Of a DNA stretch of 62,728 nucleotides, positions 1 to 8,093 are shown one piece after another. The notes below the pieces were generated by a model that saw only the letters and a list, made by a program, of their open reading frames with translations, was not told where the DNA came from and did no database searches. Source of the stretch: Bryobacteraceae bacterium (GTDB lineage: Bacteria > Acidobacteriota > Terriglobia > Bryobacterales > Bryobacteraceae). The first letter of the stretch is position 1. Each line of letters starts with the position of its first letter. The stretch is taken from assembly GCA_013388415.1 (NCBI GenBank), contig JACADU010000169.1:1-62728 (forward strand), written 5' to 3'. The position numbers and the translations under genes were made by a program.

Positions 1-372
1 ATCATCGATCTGGAAACCGCGGCGCTTCAAAGGTGGGCAGAGGGTGATCCGGACGGATTCCTGCATTTGTATTCCCCCGATGTGGTGTATTTCGATCCCT
101 TTCACGAGCACCGTTTGGAAGGGCTCAAGGCGTTGACCGAGCTGTACAACAGCATTCGCGGACAGGTGCGTCTGGACCGCTTTGACATGATCGATCCGAG
201 GGTGGTCATCGCGGGCGATATGGCCCTGCTGACTTTCAACTTCCGCTCGGTCGGCGATCAGGTGAACAAGTGGAACGCCACGGAGGTGTACCGGCGGATG
301 GACGGCGCGTGGCGCATCATCCATTCACACTGGTCGATCACCAAGCCTGAACTGCTGGAACCGGAGATATGA
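1..372 (+). CDS. SnoaL/DUF4440-like (NTF2 fold) protein, 5' end truncated by window edge
   Basis: Frame 1 is open from base 1 (IIDLETAALQRWAEGDPDGFLHLYSPDVVYFDPF...WKVIHSHWS-like ending WRIIHSHWSITKPE), typical of the NTF2/ketosteroid-isomerase-like fold. Confidence 0.7.
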   Translation: MIDLETAALQRWAEGDPDGFLHLYSPDVVYFDPFHEHRLEGLKALTELYNSIRGQVRLDRFDMIDPRVVIAGDMALLTFNFRSVGDQVNKWNATEVYRRMDGAWRIIHSHWSITKPELLEPEI

Positions 373-432
373 AGAGGAGAGTTCTTTTCGACACAGCGCG
401 AAGCGTGGCTGAAGGAGTATGCGCCGCTCGGT

Positions 433-984
433 TTGAACGGGTTCCTCGCCGCCGGGGCGGAGCTTTGCCGGAGCGGCAAGTATGAGGAAGCCTCAATCTC
501 GATTCTGTTTCTGAAGCACTACCGGGAGGCTCTCGACGCGGGGTCTCTGGCACGGCTGGCGAAGTGGTTCGAGGGCGGCATACGGAATTGGGCTCATGTG
601 GATGTGCTGTGCGCGGAGGTGCTTGCGCCGTCCCTTGCCGCCGGGCTGTTCGAAATCGGCGCGCTGGCGCCGTGGCGTGAATCCGCATGGAAGTACCAGA
701 GGCGGGCAAGCGTTGTGGCGCTCATCCCGCCGCCCAAGGAGCCTTCGGCGATCCCTCCGCTGCTCAGCTACGTCCGGCGGTTGATGCACGACCCGGAGAA
801 GCCGGTGCAGCAGGCCGTGGGGTGGTTCCTGCGCGAGGCGTGGAAAGTTGCGCCGAAGCCGGTCGAGGCGTTTCTCATCGAGCATGTGGCGACGGCGCCC
901 AGACAGATCTTTCAGACCGCGACCGAGAAAATGTCCGCTGGCGAAAAGGCGCGGTTCAAAAAGCCGCCGAAGCAGGTGAGATAA
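433..984 (+). CDS. DNA alkylation repair-like (AlkD/HEAT-type) protein; start uncertain
   Basis: Sequence ...LAKWFEGGIRNWAHVDVLCAEVLAP...WRESAWKYQRRASVVALIP... resembles AlkD-like proteins. Same-frame coding appears to extend upstream to about 373 (RGEFFSTQREAWLKEYAPLG) without an ATG. Confidence 0.6.
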   Translation: MNGFLAAGAELCRSGKYEEASISILFLKHYREALDAGSLARLAKWFEGGIRNWAHVDVLCAEVLAPSLAAGLFEIGALAPWRESAWKYQRRASVVALIPPPKEPSAIPPLLSYVRRLMHDPEKPVQQAVGWFLREAWKVAPKPVEAFLIEHVATAPRQIFQTATEKMSAGEKARFKKPPKQVR

Positions 985-1019
985 AATCGGAGCGGGCGGA
1001 CTCCCGCCCGGCCCGCTTC

Positions 1020-2249
1020 ATGCAGCCTGAGCCTTCCCCCTCCTCCGCGCCAATCTCCTCCGAGCGGGTTCGAGCGACGCTCGAGCGGATTCTGGCGAGC
1101 CCCGCGTTTCGCAACAGCAGGCAGTGTCAAAAGTTTCTCGAGCACGTCGTATTGAACAGCATTTCGGGCCATGAGGAGCAACTGAAGGAGCGAACGATCG
1201 GCATCGACGTTTTCGGGCGCGACCCGGGCTACGACACCTCCAACGACCCGGTTGTCCGAGTGCGCGCGACGGAGGTCAGGAAGCGGCTGGCGCAGTACTA
1301 CCAGGAGTCAGGCCAGCCGGAGGATGTTCGAATCGAGATCCCGTCGGGTTCGTACCGCGCCGAGGTCCACGCGCAGCAGCATGCGGCCCCGGCAGGGACT
1401 CCGCCGGAGCAGAACGCCGCAACGCTTCGAGGGTGGACCATCTGGGTCCTTGCCGGCGTGGCCTGCGCCGCTGCCGCCAGCGTTTGGACTTTGCGAGGCA
1501 AGACTCCTGCGCCGGGCATCCTGGAGCGGTTCTGGGCTCCGGTGCTGGAGTCGCGCCAGCCGGTGCTTGTTTACTGTGGCCAGCCCGTTGTGTACTTCCT
1601 GTCGAGGGAAGTCCACGCGAGGTACGGCGCTCCGTCCAAAGCCGGCGCGGCTCCGCTGGCCATCCCCGCGGACGCCTCGCTGAAAGGCAGCGACATCGTG
1701 CCGGTGACGGAGCAGTTTGTGGGAATTGGAAATACGCATACGTCCGCGCTGCTGGCCGGCTTCTTCGCGCAGCGCGACAAGCCGGTGGAATTCCGCTACG
1801 CGAGCGACATCTCGTTCAGTGATTTGCGAAGCAGTCCGGCTGTGCTGATCGGCGCGTTTTCCAATCTGTGGACCTTGGAAATGACCTCGCAGTTTCGCTT
1901 TGTCTTTGAGAGGGAAGGCGGCAGCGGAAGAATTCGAGACCGCTCTGGAGAAACGAGGGTGTACGAACTGGCCCAGCAGGCGCCGGACGGCAGGACGCCG
2001 GAGGATTATGCCCTTGTCACGCGGCAGGTGAACGCCGCAACCGGCAAGGTGTTGATCACGGCGGCAGGCATTACTCAGTACGGCACACGGGCGGCGGGCG
2101 AATTCCTGACCGATGCCAGGCTGCTTGAAGCGGCGCTGGCGAAGGCGCCGGCGGACTGGCCATCGAAGAGCCTTCAGGTTCTATTGCACGCCGAGGTTTA
2201 CAAGGACACGCCTGCCGCGCCGAAAGTGCTCGCGGTTCAGGTGTGGTAA
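1020..2249 (+). CDS. Transmembrane protein with N-terminal regulator-like domain of the type common in Acidobacteria
   Basis: ATG at 1020; LERILASPAFRNSRQCQKFLEHVVLNSISGHEEQLKERTIGIDVFGRDPGYDTSNDPVVRVRATEVRKRLAQYY followed by one TM segment (WTIWVLAGVACAAAASVWTL) and an extracytoplasmic-like C-terminus. Confidence 0.6.
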   Translation: MQPEPSPSSAPISSERVRATLERILASPAFRNSRQCQKFLEHVVLNSISGHEEQLKERTIGIDVFGRDPGYDTSNDPVVRVRATEVRKRLAQYYQESGQPEDVRIEIPSGSYRAEVHAQQHAAPAGTPPEQNAATLRGWTIWVLAGVACAAAASVWTLRGKTPAPGILERFWAPVLESRQPVLVYCGQPVVYFLSREVHARYGAPSKAGAAPLAIPADASLKGSDIVPVTEQFVGIGNTHTSALLAGFFAQRDKPVEFRYASDISFSDLRSSPAVLIGAFSNLWTLEMTSQFRFVFEREGGSGRIRDRSGETRVYELAQQAPDGRTPEDYALVTRQVNAATGKVLITAAGITQYGTRAAGEFLTDARLLEAALAKAPADWPSKSLQVLLHAEVYKDTPAAPKVLAVQVW

Positions 2250-2260
2250 CCCTGGTTGGC

Positions 2261-2821
2261 ATGGGCAAACTGGACGGCTTGGAGCGGGTGACCGTGAAGA
2301 CACGGGCGGAACTCCGCGGGTGGCTGGCCGCCAACCACTCGCGGCAGGAGGGGATCTGGCTGGTGACCTACAAGAAAGGCGAAGGAAAGCTGCACTTGCC
2401 GTATGAAGAGGTCGTTGAGGAAGCGCTCTGTTTCGGCTGGATCGACGGCCAGACGAGAAGTCTCGACGGGAGGCGGACGATGCTGTTGCTCACGCCGCGC
2501 CGACCAAAGAGCGTCTGGTCCCGGCCGAACAAGGAACGCGCGGAACGGCTGATCGCGAACAAACTGATGCGACCTGAGGGGCTGGCCAAGATCGAGCGCG
2601 CGAAGAAGGACGGTTCGTGGGACTTTCTGAACGATGTGGATGCGCAGGTCATCCCGGAAGATCTTGCGGCGGCGTTTGCAGCTAGTGCGCAGGCGCGGAA
2701 GGTCTTCGACGCTTTGACGGTGAGCGTCCGGAGGCAACTGCTCTACCATTTGAAGTGCGCGAAAGGCGCCTCTACACGCGAGGTCCGGATCGCTCGAATC
2801 CTGGCGCGCTGTGGCGCATGA
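2261..2821 (+). CDS. YdeI/OmpD-associated family protein
   Basis: SRQEGIWLVTYKKGEGKLHLPYEEVVEEALCFGWIDGQTRSLDGRRTMLLLTPRRPKSVWSRPNKERAERL is characteristic of the family. Confidence 0.8.
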   Translation: MGKLDGLERVTVKTRAELRGWLAANHSRQEGIWLVTYKKGEGKLHLPYEEVVEEALCFGWIDGQTRSLDGRRTMLLLTPRRPKSVWSRPNKERAERLIANKLMRPEGLAKIERAKKDGSWDFLNDVDAQVIPEDLAAAFAASAQARKVFDALTVSVRRQLLYHLKCAKGASTREVRIARILARCGA

Positions 2822-2822
2822 G

Positions 2823-2846
2823 AAGGGCCGCCCGGAGGCGGCCCTT
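2823..2846. terminator. Hairpin between convergent genes (perfect 10-bp stem, 4-nt loop)
   Basis: AAGGGCCGCC-CGGA-GGCGGCCCTT immediately after the stop codon at 2819-2821 and before the 3' end of the minus-strand receptor gene; no clear U-tract. Confidence 0.55.
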
Positions 2847-2870
2847 GTGGATGTCGGGTCAAACTTCGGT

Positions 2871-5800
2871 TTAGAAGTCGACGCGCAGGTTGAACTGAAT
2901 GACGCGCGACAAACCGCGCTGGCTGGTCACGCGCCCGAAGTTGGCGCTGGTCGGGTCGAGGTTCGGTCCGCTGAAGTTGGTGTGGTTGGTGGCGTTGAGC
3001 AGGTCGACCGAGAAGCGGGCGTTGACGCCGCGTTCCGGCTTGATGGGGAATACGCGCTCCACCTTCAAGTCAATGTTGAAGATGCCGTCGGCGCGGAGGC
3101 TGTCCAAACGAATCGGGAACACCCGTTCGTGGTAGGAGCCGGGCTGAGCGGCGGAGCGGCCTTCAAATCCGACGAAGCCGGAGGGCGGAGCGCCCGTGCC
3201 GCGCCAGGCGATGGTCGGGTCGAACCACGCCAGGTAGTCCTTGCTGCGGACTTCGTCGTGCTTCCACAAGTTGGGAAGCTGGTTGATGTCGCCGTAGAAG
3301 AAGCGGTTGCCCCAGTCGCCGGTCGCCGGTCCGCTCTGGGACTGAAAGACGCCAGACACGTTCCAGTTGCCGACGATCCAGGCCATTGGTCCGTCTTTGA
3401 GGTAGGTTCGGCCCTTGCCGAACGGCATCTCATAGACGGCAGTCCAGGCGATGCGGTGCGGGAGGACGTTGTTGTTCGGGCGCTCCGTCGGATCCAGATC
3501 GTATTCGTTGGCCATCCAGTCGGCCACTCGCGAGGTCGCGTAAGTGTACATGAAGGTCGTTTGGAGACCCTTGGAGAAGCGGCGTTCCACCAGCAACTGC
3601 ATGTCGTGGTAGGTCACGTAACCGACTCGGGAATCCTCACCCCTTCCCGGAATGCGGAAGTTGCCGTACTGCGGATAGCTGCGGAGAAGACGGTTGCGGG
3701 CCATGTTGGCGCCCGTGAAGAAGCTGTTACCGCTCATCCAGCGGTAGAGCGTCGGATTGCTCTGCTGAAGGGCGGAGAGGTTCTTGATGTTAAAGGGGTT
3801 GGCGAAGTTCGTGTTCAGGTAGTTGTCGTTTGCCTGATTGCGGACCATCCCCTTGGTCCAGTACTGGGATGGCAGGTAGTTCACCCGCTGTTGGACCGGA
3901 ATGTAGGAGTACGCGCCGTTGTAAGAGACGTCAATCATGAGATTGGACATGATTTCCCGCTGGAAGCCGATTCTCCAGCGGTGCTGCAAGGCGGGTTTAT
4001 ATTCCCACGGCAGGGCGACCAGATCGGTGTTGTAAAGGGCGAAGGGCCCGAGCGCAGAGCGGAACGGATCGTCGAACCGTGTATTCCCGCTGGCGGGGCG
4101 CACCGGGAACGGGTCGTTCATCACGGTCCGTCCGGTCGCCAGGCCGGCGATATCGCCGATTCCGCAGCAGAAGGTCAGCCCCGCGTCATTGCTGATTGGA
4201 GTCGCTGTCGCCTGGTTGAAGCCGGTGCGGTTCGGCCGGTCATTGGATGCGTTCAGCGTGTCGGCATACATGCCCCAACCGCCGCGGATGACAGTCTTGT
4301 TGTTCAGGCTGTAGACGGCGCCCACTTTGGGCAGCCAGTTGTTTACGCCTGCCGTGGCGGTCGGATAGTTGTTAGTGCCGAGATACGTGGTTCCACCCGA
4401 AGCGTTGAACTGGCTTGGCGGAAGTTCGGGAATCGGGGCGGCGGCGTAGGCTGCCTTCACCATGTTAGTGATTTCGGTCGGGTCGGGCAGGAACACCGCC
4501 GAGATACCGCGGTCGAAGCGCTCGCTCGTGCCACCCTCACGCTCGTACCGCAGCCCGAGAGACAGGCGCAGCTTGTTGGTCAGCCGCCAGTCATCCTGGA
4601 AAAACAGAGCCCGGCGGGGGGTCCGCCAATAGGCCGAATCGTTCGTGTCGATGTACAGGCTCTGCGGCACGCCCATCATGAAGGACGCCCAGTCGTGCAC
4701 GTGGTTTGAGGCCAGGTTATCGATGTTGGAGGCGCGGGTCCAGTTGTTCCGGAATGTGAAATAACCCGTGGAACTGCCAGGGCCGCTTTCGGCGAAAAGG
4801 TTGCGCCGTTCCTGCCAGCCGTAACGGAAAGAGTGGGAGCCGCGGATGGTCGTCATCGTGGCGCGGTACTCGTAGGTGTTGGATTTGGCGGTAATCGCGG
4901 GATACGCGCCGCCGACGTCAGCAATGTTGTTGAAGTCAAGACGAGGCAGTTGCGTGTTGGCGCCGGCGCGCTGGTCGATGTACTCCGGCAATCCGACAGC
5001 CTTAGCGTTGACCGTAGTGCGCGACGTGTTCCGGCTGCCTTCTTCAAATCGCGACCAGCCGAAGTTGGTGTCGAGGATGTTCGATGAATTGATCATCCAG
5101 AGGTAATTGAGGTTCGCGCCGCGGTTAATGCGGGTCAACCCATTGGAGTGCAAGCCGCGGGCGGTTTCGTAAGTCCAGTCGTATTCGTCCGCCAGACGGT
5201 CGTTCCACTGCCACCGGCCATTGAGGCGGTGTTTCTCAGTGATGGCGTAATCGTAGCGGTTGACAACGGAATTGAACTTCTCGTCCTTGGGCATCGCGGC
5301 GGCGAAGTAATTGTTGTACAGTTCCGGCGTCACCTTGCCGGGGATGTTGTTCGGCGTGGGGTAGAGCTTGGAATAATAGCCGTAGGTGGGATTCAGCACC
5401 GGGACGCCCTTGTTGCCGGGAAAAGGCGTGCGAACCACGTTCGAACCTTGCAACCGGGCGGACCGTGGATCATAGATGGTGTAAAGATTGGCGCCGTTCG
5501 GCACAGTCAAAAAGTAGGAGAAATCTCCCGCTTTCATCGCATCGCTCGGCACGGTTCTATCGGTGCTGGAAGTGGTTTCCGCCTTGGACTGCCGGATGCC
5601 GTTCCAGGTGAAGGTCCAAAAGACCTTGTCCTTCCCGTTGAACACCTTGGGGATATAAACGGGTCCGGAAGCTGAGAAGCCGTAATTATTGGAACGTCCG
5701 GTCGCTTGCTTTTTTCGCGTGTTCGGGTCGATGGTCCCGTTGCGGACGCCCGCATCGTATGCTTCGCGAGTGAAGAACGGCGTGGCGTTCCAGCGCTGCT

Positions 5801-6575
5801 GCCAGTGCTGGTCAAACACGGAGCCGTGCAGGGTGTTGGTGCCGGACCTGGAACTGACATTGATGGAGGCGCCGGAGGTGAAGCCCTGGCTGGCGTCGAA
5901 GTTCGAGGTTTCGAGCTTGAACTCGCTGATCGAGTCGGCCGGCGGCGTGAAGCCCACGCGGCGTCCCGTGCCGGTCACCGTCATGCCGTCGATGGTGTAC
6001 TCGTTCTGACCGACACCGCCGGCGGTGTTAAAAGCGGATGTGCCGGCGTTGTCGAACGGGCGGCGGTACTCCGGCTGTCCTGTCCACTGCATGCCCGGCG
6101 CGAGGGCGCTGAGGGCAAAGGGATTCAGATCCGAGAATGGCAGGTTAATCAACTGTTTCTGGTCAAGGACGCGGCCGCCGCTGGCGGTCATTGTTTCGAG
6201 CAGCGGCGTTTCAGCGGTGACCTCGACTGTTTCAGTCACGCCGCCGACTTCGAGCCTCACGTTGAACTCGAGCCGGGCGGAGACATTCAGAACAAGCCCT
6301 GTTTGAAGCGACTTCTTGAACCCGCCGGCCTCAACCATGATGTTGTACGTCGACGGCTCCAGCAGGTTTGCTTCGTAATAGCCGAGTTCGTTCGTCGTCA
6401 ACCTTCGCGCTGTATTGGTCTCAGTGTTCGTGATGGTGACGGTTGCGTTTGGAATGACGGATCCGGTCGGGTCCGTCACCCGCCCGGCAATGCTTCCACG
6501 CGCTTCTTGAGCGCTGGCAGTCAGAGACAGAGCTGCCGCCAGGACAGCCGCTCCGACGAGGAGCTTGCGAATCAT
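2871..6575 (-). CDS. TonB-dependent receptor with N-terminal carboxypeptidase-regulatory-like domain (Oar-like)
   Basis: Signal peptide, then GSIAGRVTDPTGSVIPNATVTITNTETNTARRLTTNELGYYEANLLEPSTYNIMVEAGGFKK; plug region and long beta-barrel; 1234 aa. Confidence 0.88.
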   Translation of the reverse strand: MIRKLLVGAAVLAAALSLTASAQEARGSIAGRVTDPTGSVIPNATVTITNTETNTARRLTTNELGYYEANLLEPSTYNIMVEAGGFKKSLQTGLVLNVSARLEFNVRLEVGGVTETVEVTAETPLLETMTASGGRVLDQKQLINLPFSDLNPFALSALAPGMQWTGQPEYRRPFDNAGTSAFNTAGGVGQNEYTIDGMTVTGTGRRVGFTPPADSISEFKLETSNFDASQGFTSGASINVSSRSGTNTLHGSVFDQHWQQRWNATPFFTREAYDAGVRNGTIDPNTRKKQATGRSNNYGFSASGPVYIPKVFNGKDKVFWTFTWNGIRQSKAETTSSTDRTVPSDAMKAGDFSYFLTVPNGANLYTIYDPRSARLQGSNVVRTPFPGNKGVPVLNPTYGYYSKLYPTPNNIPGKVTPELYNNYFAAAMPKDEKFNSVVNRYDYAITEKHRLNGRWQWNDRLADEYDWTYETARGLHSNGLTRINRGANLNYLWMINSSNILDTNFGWSRFEEGSRNTSRTTVNAKAVGLPEYIDQRAGANTQLPRLDFNNIADVGGAYPAITAKSNTYEYRATMTTIRGSHSFRYGWQERRNLFAESGPGSSTGYFTFRNNWTRASNIDNLASNHVHDWASFMMGVPQSLYIDTNDSAYWRTPRRALFFQDDWRLTNKLRLSLGLRYEREGGTSERFDRGISAVFLPDPTEITNMVKAAYAAAPIPELPPSQFNASGGTTYLGTNNYPTATAGVNNWLPKVGAVYSLNNKTVIRGGWGMYADTLNASNDRPNRTGFNQATATPISNDAGLTFCCGIGDIAGLATGRTVMNDPFPVRPASGNTRFDDPFRSALGPFALYNTDLVALPWEYKPALQHRWRIGFQREIMSNLMIDVSYNGAYSYIPVQQRVNYLPSQYWTKGMVRNQANDNYLNTNFANPFNIKNLSALQQSNPTLYRWMSGNSFFTGANMARNRLLRSYPQYGNFRIPGRGEDSRVGYVTYHDMQLLVERRFSKGLQTTFMYTYATSRVADWMANEYDLDPTERPNNNVLPHRIAWTAVYEMPFGKGRTYLKDGPMAWIVGNWNVSGVFQSQSGPATGDWGNRFFYGDINQLPNLWKHDEVRSKDYLAWFDPTIAWRGTGAPPSGFVGFEGRSAAQPGSYHERVFPIRLDSLRADGIFNIDLKVERVFPIKPERGVNARFSVDLLNATNHTNFSGPNLDPTSANFGRVTSQRGLSRVIQFNLRVDF

Positions 6576-6630
6576 AAATGGAAAACCTCCCCAAAGACAC
6601 CCGTAGGTGATGAGAACCCTTGCGCCCTTG

Positions 6631-6659
6631 AGTTAATCAAAAACGGGAAGAGCAGTCAA
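6631..6659 (-). promoter_or_regulatory. Possible sigma70-like promoter for the TonB-dependent receptor gene
   Basis: On the minus strand TTGACT (6659-6654) - 17 nt - TTAACT (6636-6631); weak -10 match. Confidence 0.25.
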
Positions 6660-6725
6660 CCCCTCGACAGACGCCTGCAAACCGCTTTAAACTATGACGA
6701 ACCGCCTCACCGGGAGGGGCGCCGC

Positions 6726-8093
6726 ATGGAAACTCCTTCGCCGTTGCAGACGCCCGTCGTGGCCGAGAGCGTCACCGCGCCGCCAGCCGGCCCGTTCTCG
6801 CCGGTGTCCGCTGGGGAACGCATCTCGTCGATCGACACACTCCGTGGATTCGCCTTGTTGGGCATCCTGCTGATGAATATCGTCGGGTTCGGGCTGCACT
6901 TCGCCGCTTACGACGACCCGACGGTTGCCGGCGGGGCGACAGGGATCAACCTTGCGACCTGGACCGCGCTTCATATCCTGGCTGAGGGCAAGATGCGCTG
7001 CCTCTTTTCGCTGGTGTTCGGCGCGAGCGCCATCCTGCTGACGTCGCGGCTCGACTCGCGTCCCGACGGCGCCGACATCTACTACCGGCGCATGTTGTGG
7101 CTGCTGGCATTCGGCATGGCCCACGGGTATCTCCTTTGGCACGGTGAGATTCTGTTTCCGTATGCGATGTGCGGGCTGATCCTCTATCCCTTCCGGAAGC
7201 TGTCCGTGCGCTGGCTCCTGGGGATCGCCAGCGTCCTCATCGTGCTGCAAGTGGCCGCGGTCGCCTTCAAAGGACATGAAACCCGCGAGATTGCCACTCA
7301 AGGTCCAGAACTCGTCAAGAAGGAAGCCGCCGGCGCGAAGCTCACCGACAGCGAGCGGGAGACCAAGGAGAAGTGGGAAACGATGCGGCGCATGATGCGG
7401 CCCACGCCTGAGGAACTCCAGAAGGACGCGCAGCAGTGGCGTGGCAGCGTCATTGAAGTCATCAAGGCCAGAGCAAAGATCGTCCTCATGTTCAACTCGA
7501 AGCCGCTGTACATGCCGATCTGGTGGGACCTGTTCAGCATGATGTTTCTGGGGATGGGGCTGATGAAGGTGCGCCTGTTCGACGCGACCGCATGGCCGGC
7601 GAAGACCTTTGTCCTGCTGGCTGTCATCGGATATGGGATCGGGATCCCAGTGAACTCCTGGAGCGCCTGGCTGGTCATCAAGAGCAATTTCGATCTGGCC
7701 ACGCACTGGTTCGCCAACATGACCTACGACGTGGGCCGGTTGTCGATCGCAATGGGTCACTTGGGGGTGCTGATGCTGTTGTGCCGGCAGGAATGGCTGG
7801 CGTGGATCACCTCGAGGCTGGCGGCCGCCGGCCAGATGGCGTTCAGCAACTACGTGATGCATTCGCTGATCTGCGCCTTTCTGTTTACGGGCTACGGCTT
7901 CAAGCTCTACGGCCAACTCGAGCGCTACCAGCTCTACTATGTCGTCGGCGCCATCTGGCTCGTGCAGTTTGCCGGCAGCATCTACTGGCTGCGGCGCCAC
8001 CGGTTCGGGCCGCTCGAGTGGTGCTGGCGCTCGCTGACCTATTGGAAGAAGCAGCCGATGAGCCTGGACGCTCAGCCGAGTAGCTTCAAATAG
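6726..8093 (+). CDS. DUF418 (YeiB-like) membrane protein
   Basis: RISSIDTLRGFALLGILLMNIVGFG N-terminus, multiple TM segments, C-terminal FGPLEWCWRSLTYWK typical of DUF418. Confidence 0.85.
   Translation: METPSPLQTPVVAESVTAPPAGPFSPVSAGERISSIDTLRGFALLGILLMNIVGFGLHFAAYDDPTVAGGATGINLATWTALHILAEGKMRCLFSLVFGASAILLTSRLDSRPDGADIYYRRMLWLLAFGMAHGYLLWHGEILFPYAMCGLILYPFRKLSVRWLLGIASVLIVLQVAAVAFKGHETREIATQGPELVKKEAAGAKLTDSERETKEKWETMRRMMRPTPEELQKDAQQWRGSVIEVIKARAKIVLMFNSKPLYMPIWWDLFSMMFLGMGLMKVRLFDATAWPAKTFVLLAVIGYGIGIPVNSWSAWLVIKSNFDLATHWFANMTYDVGRLSIAMGHLGVLMLLCRQEWLAWITSRLAAAGQMAFSNYVMHSLICAFLFTGYGFKLYGQLERYQLYYVVGAIWLVQFAGSIYWLRRHRFGPLEWCWRSLTYWKKQPMSLDAQPSSFK

Noticed and set aside
2811-4709. 632-aa plus-strand ORF
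   Set aside because: Antisense shadow of the TonB-dependent receptor gene; no family-like sequence and caused by GC-rich codon bias.
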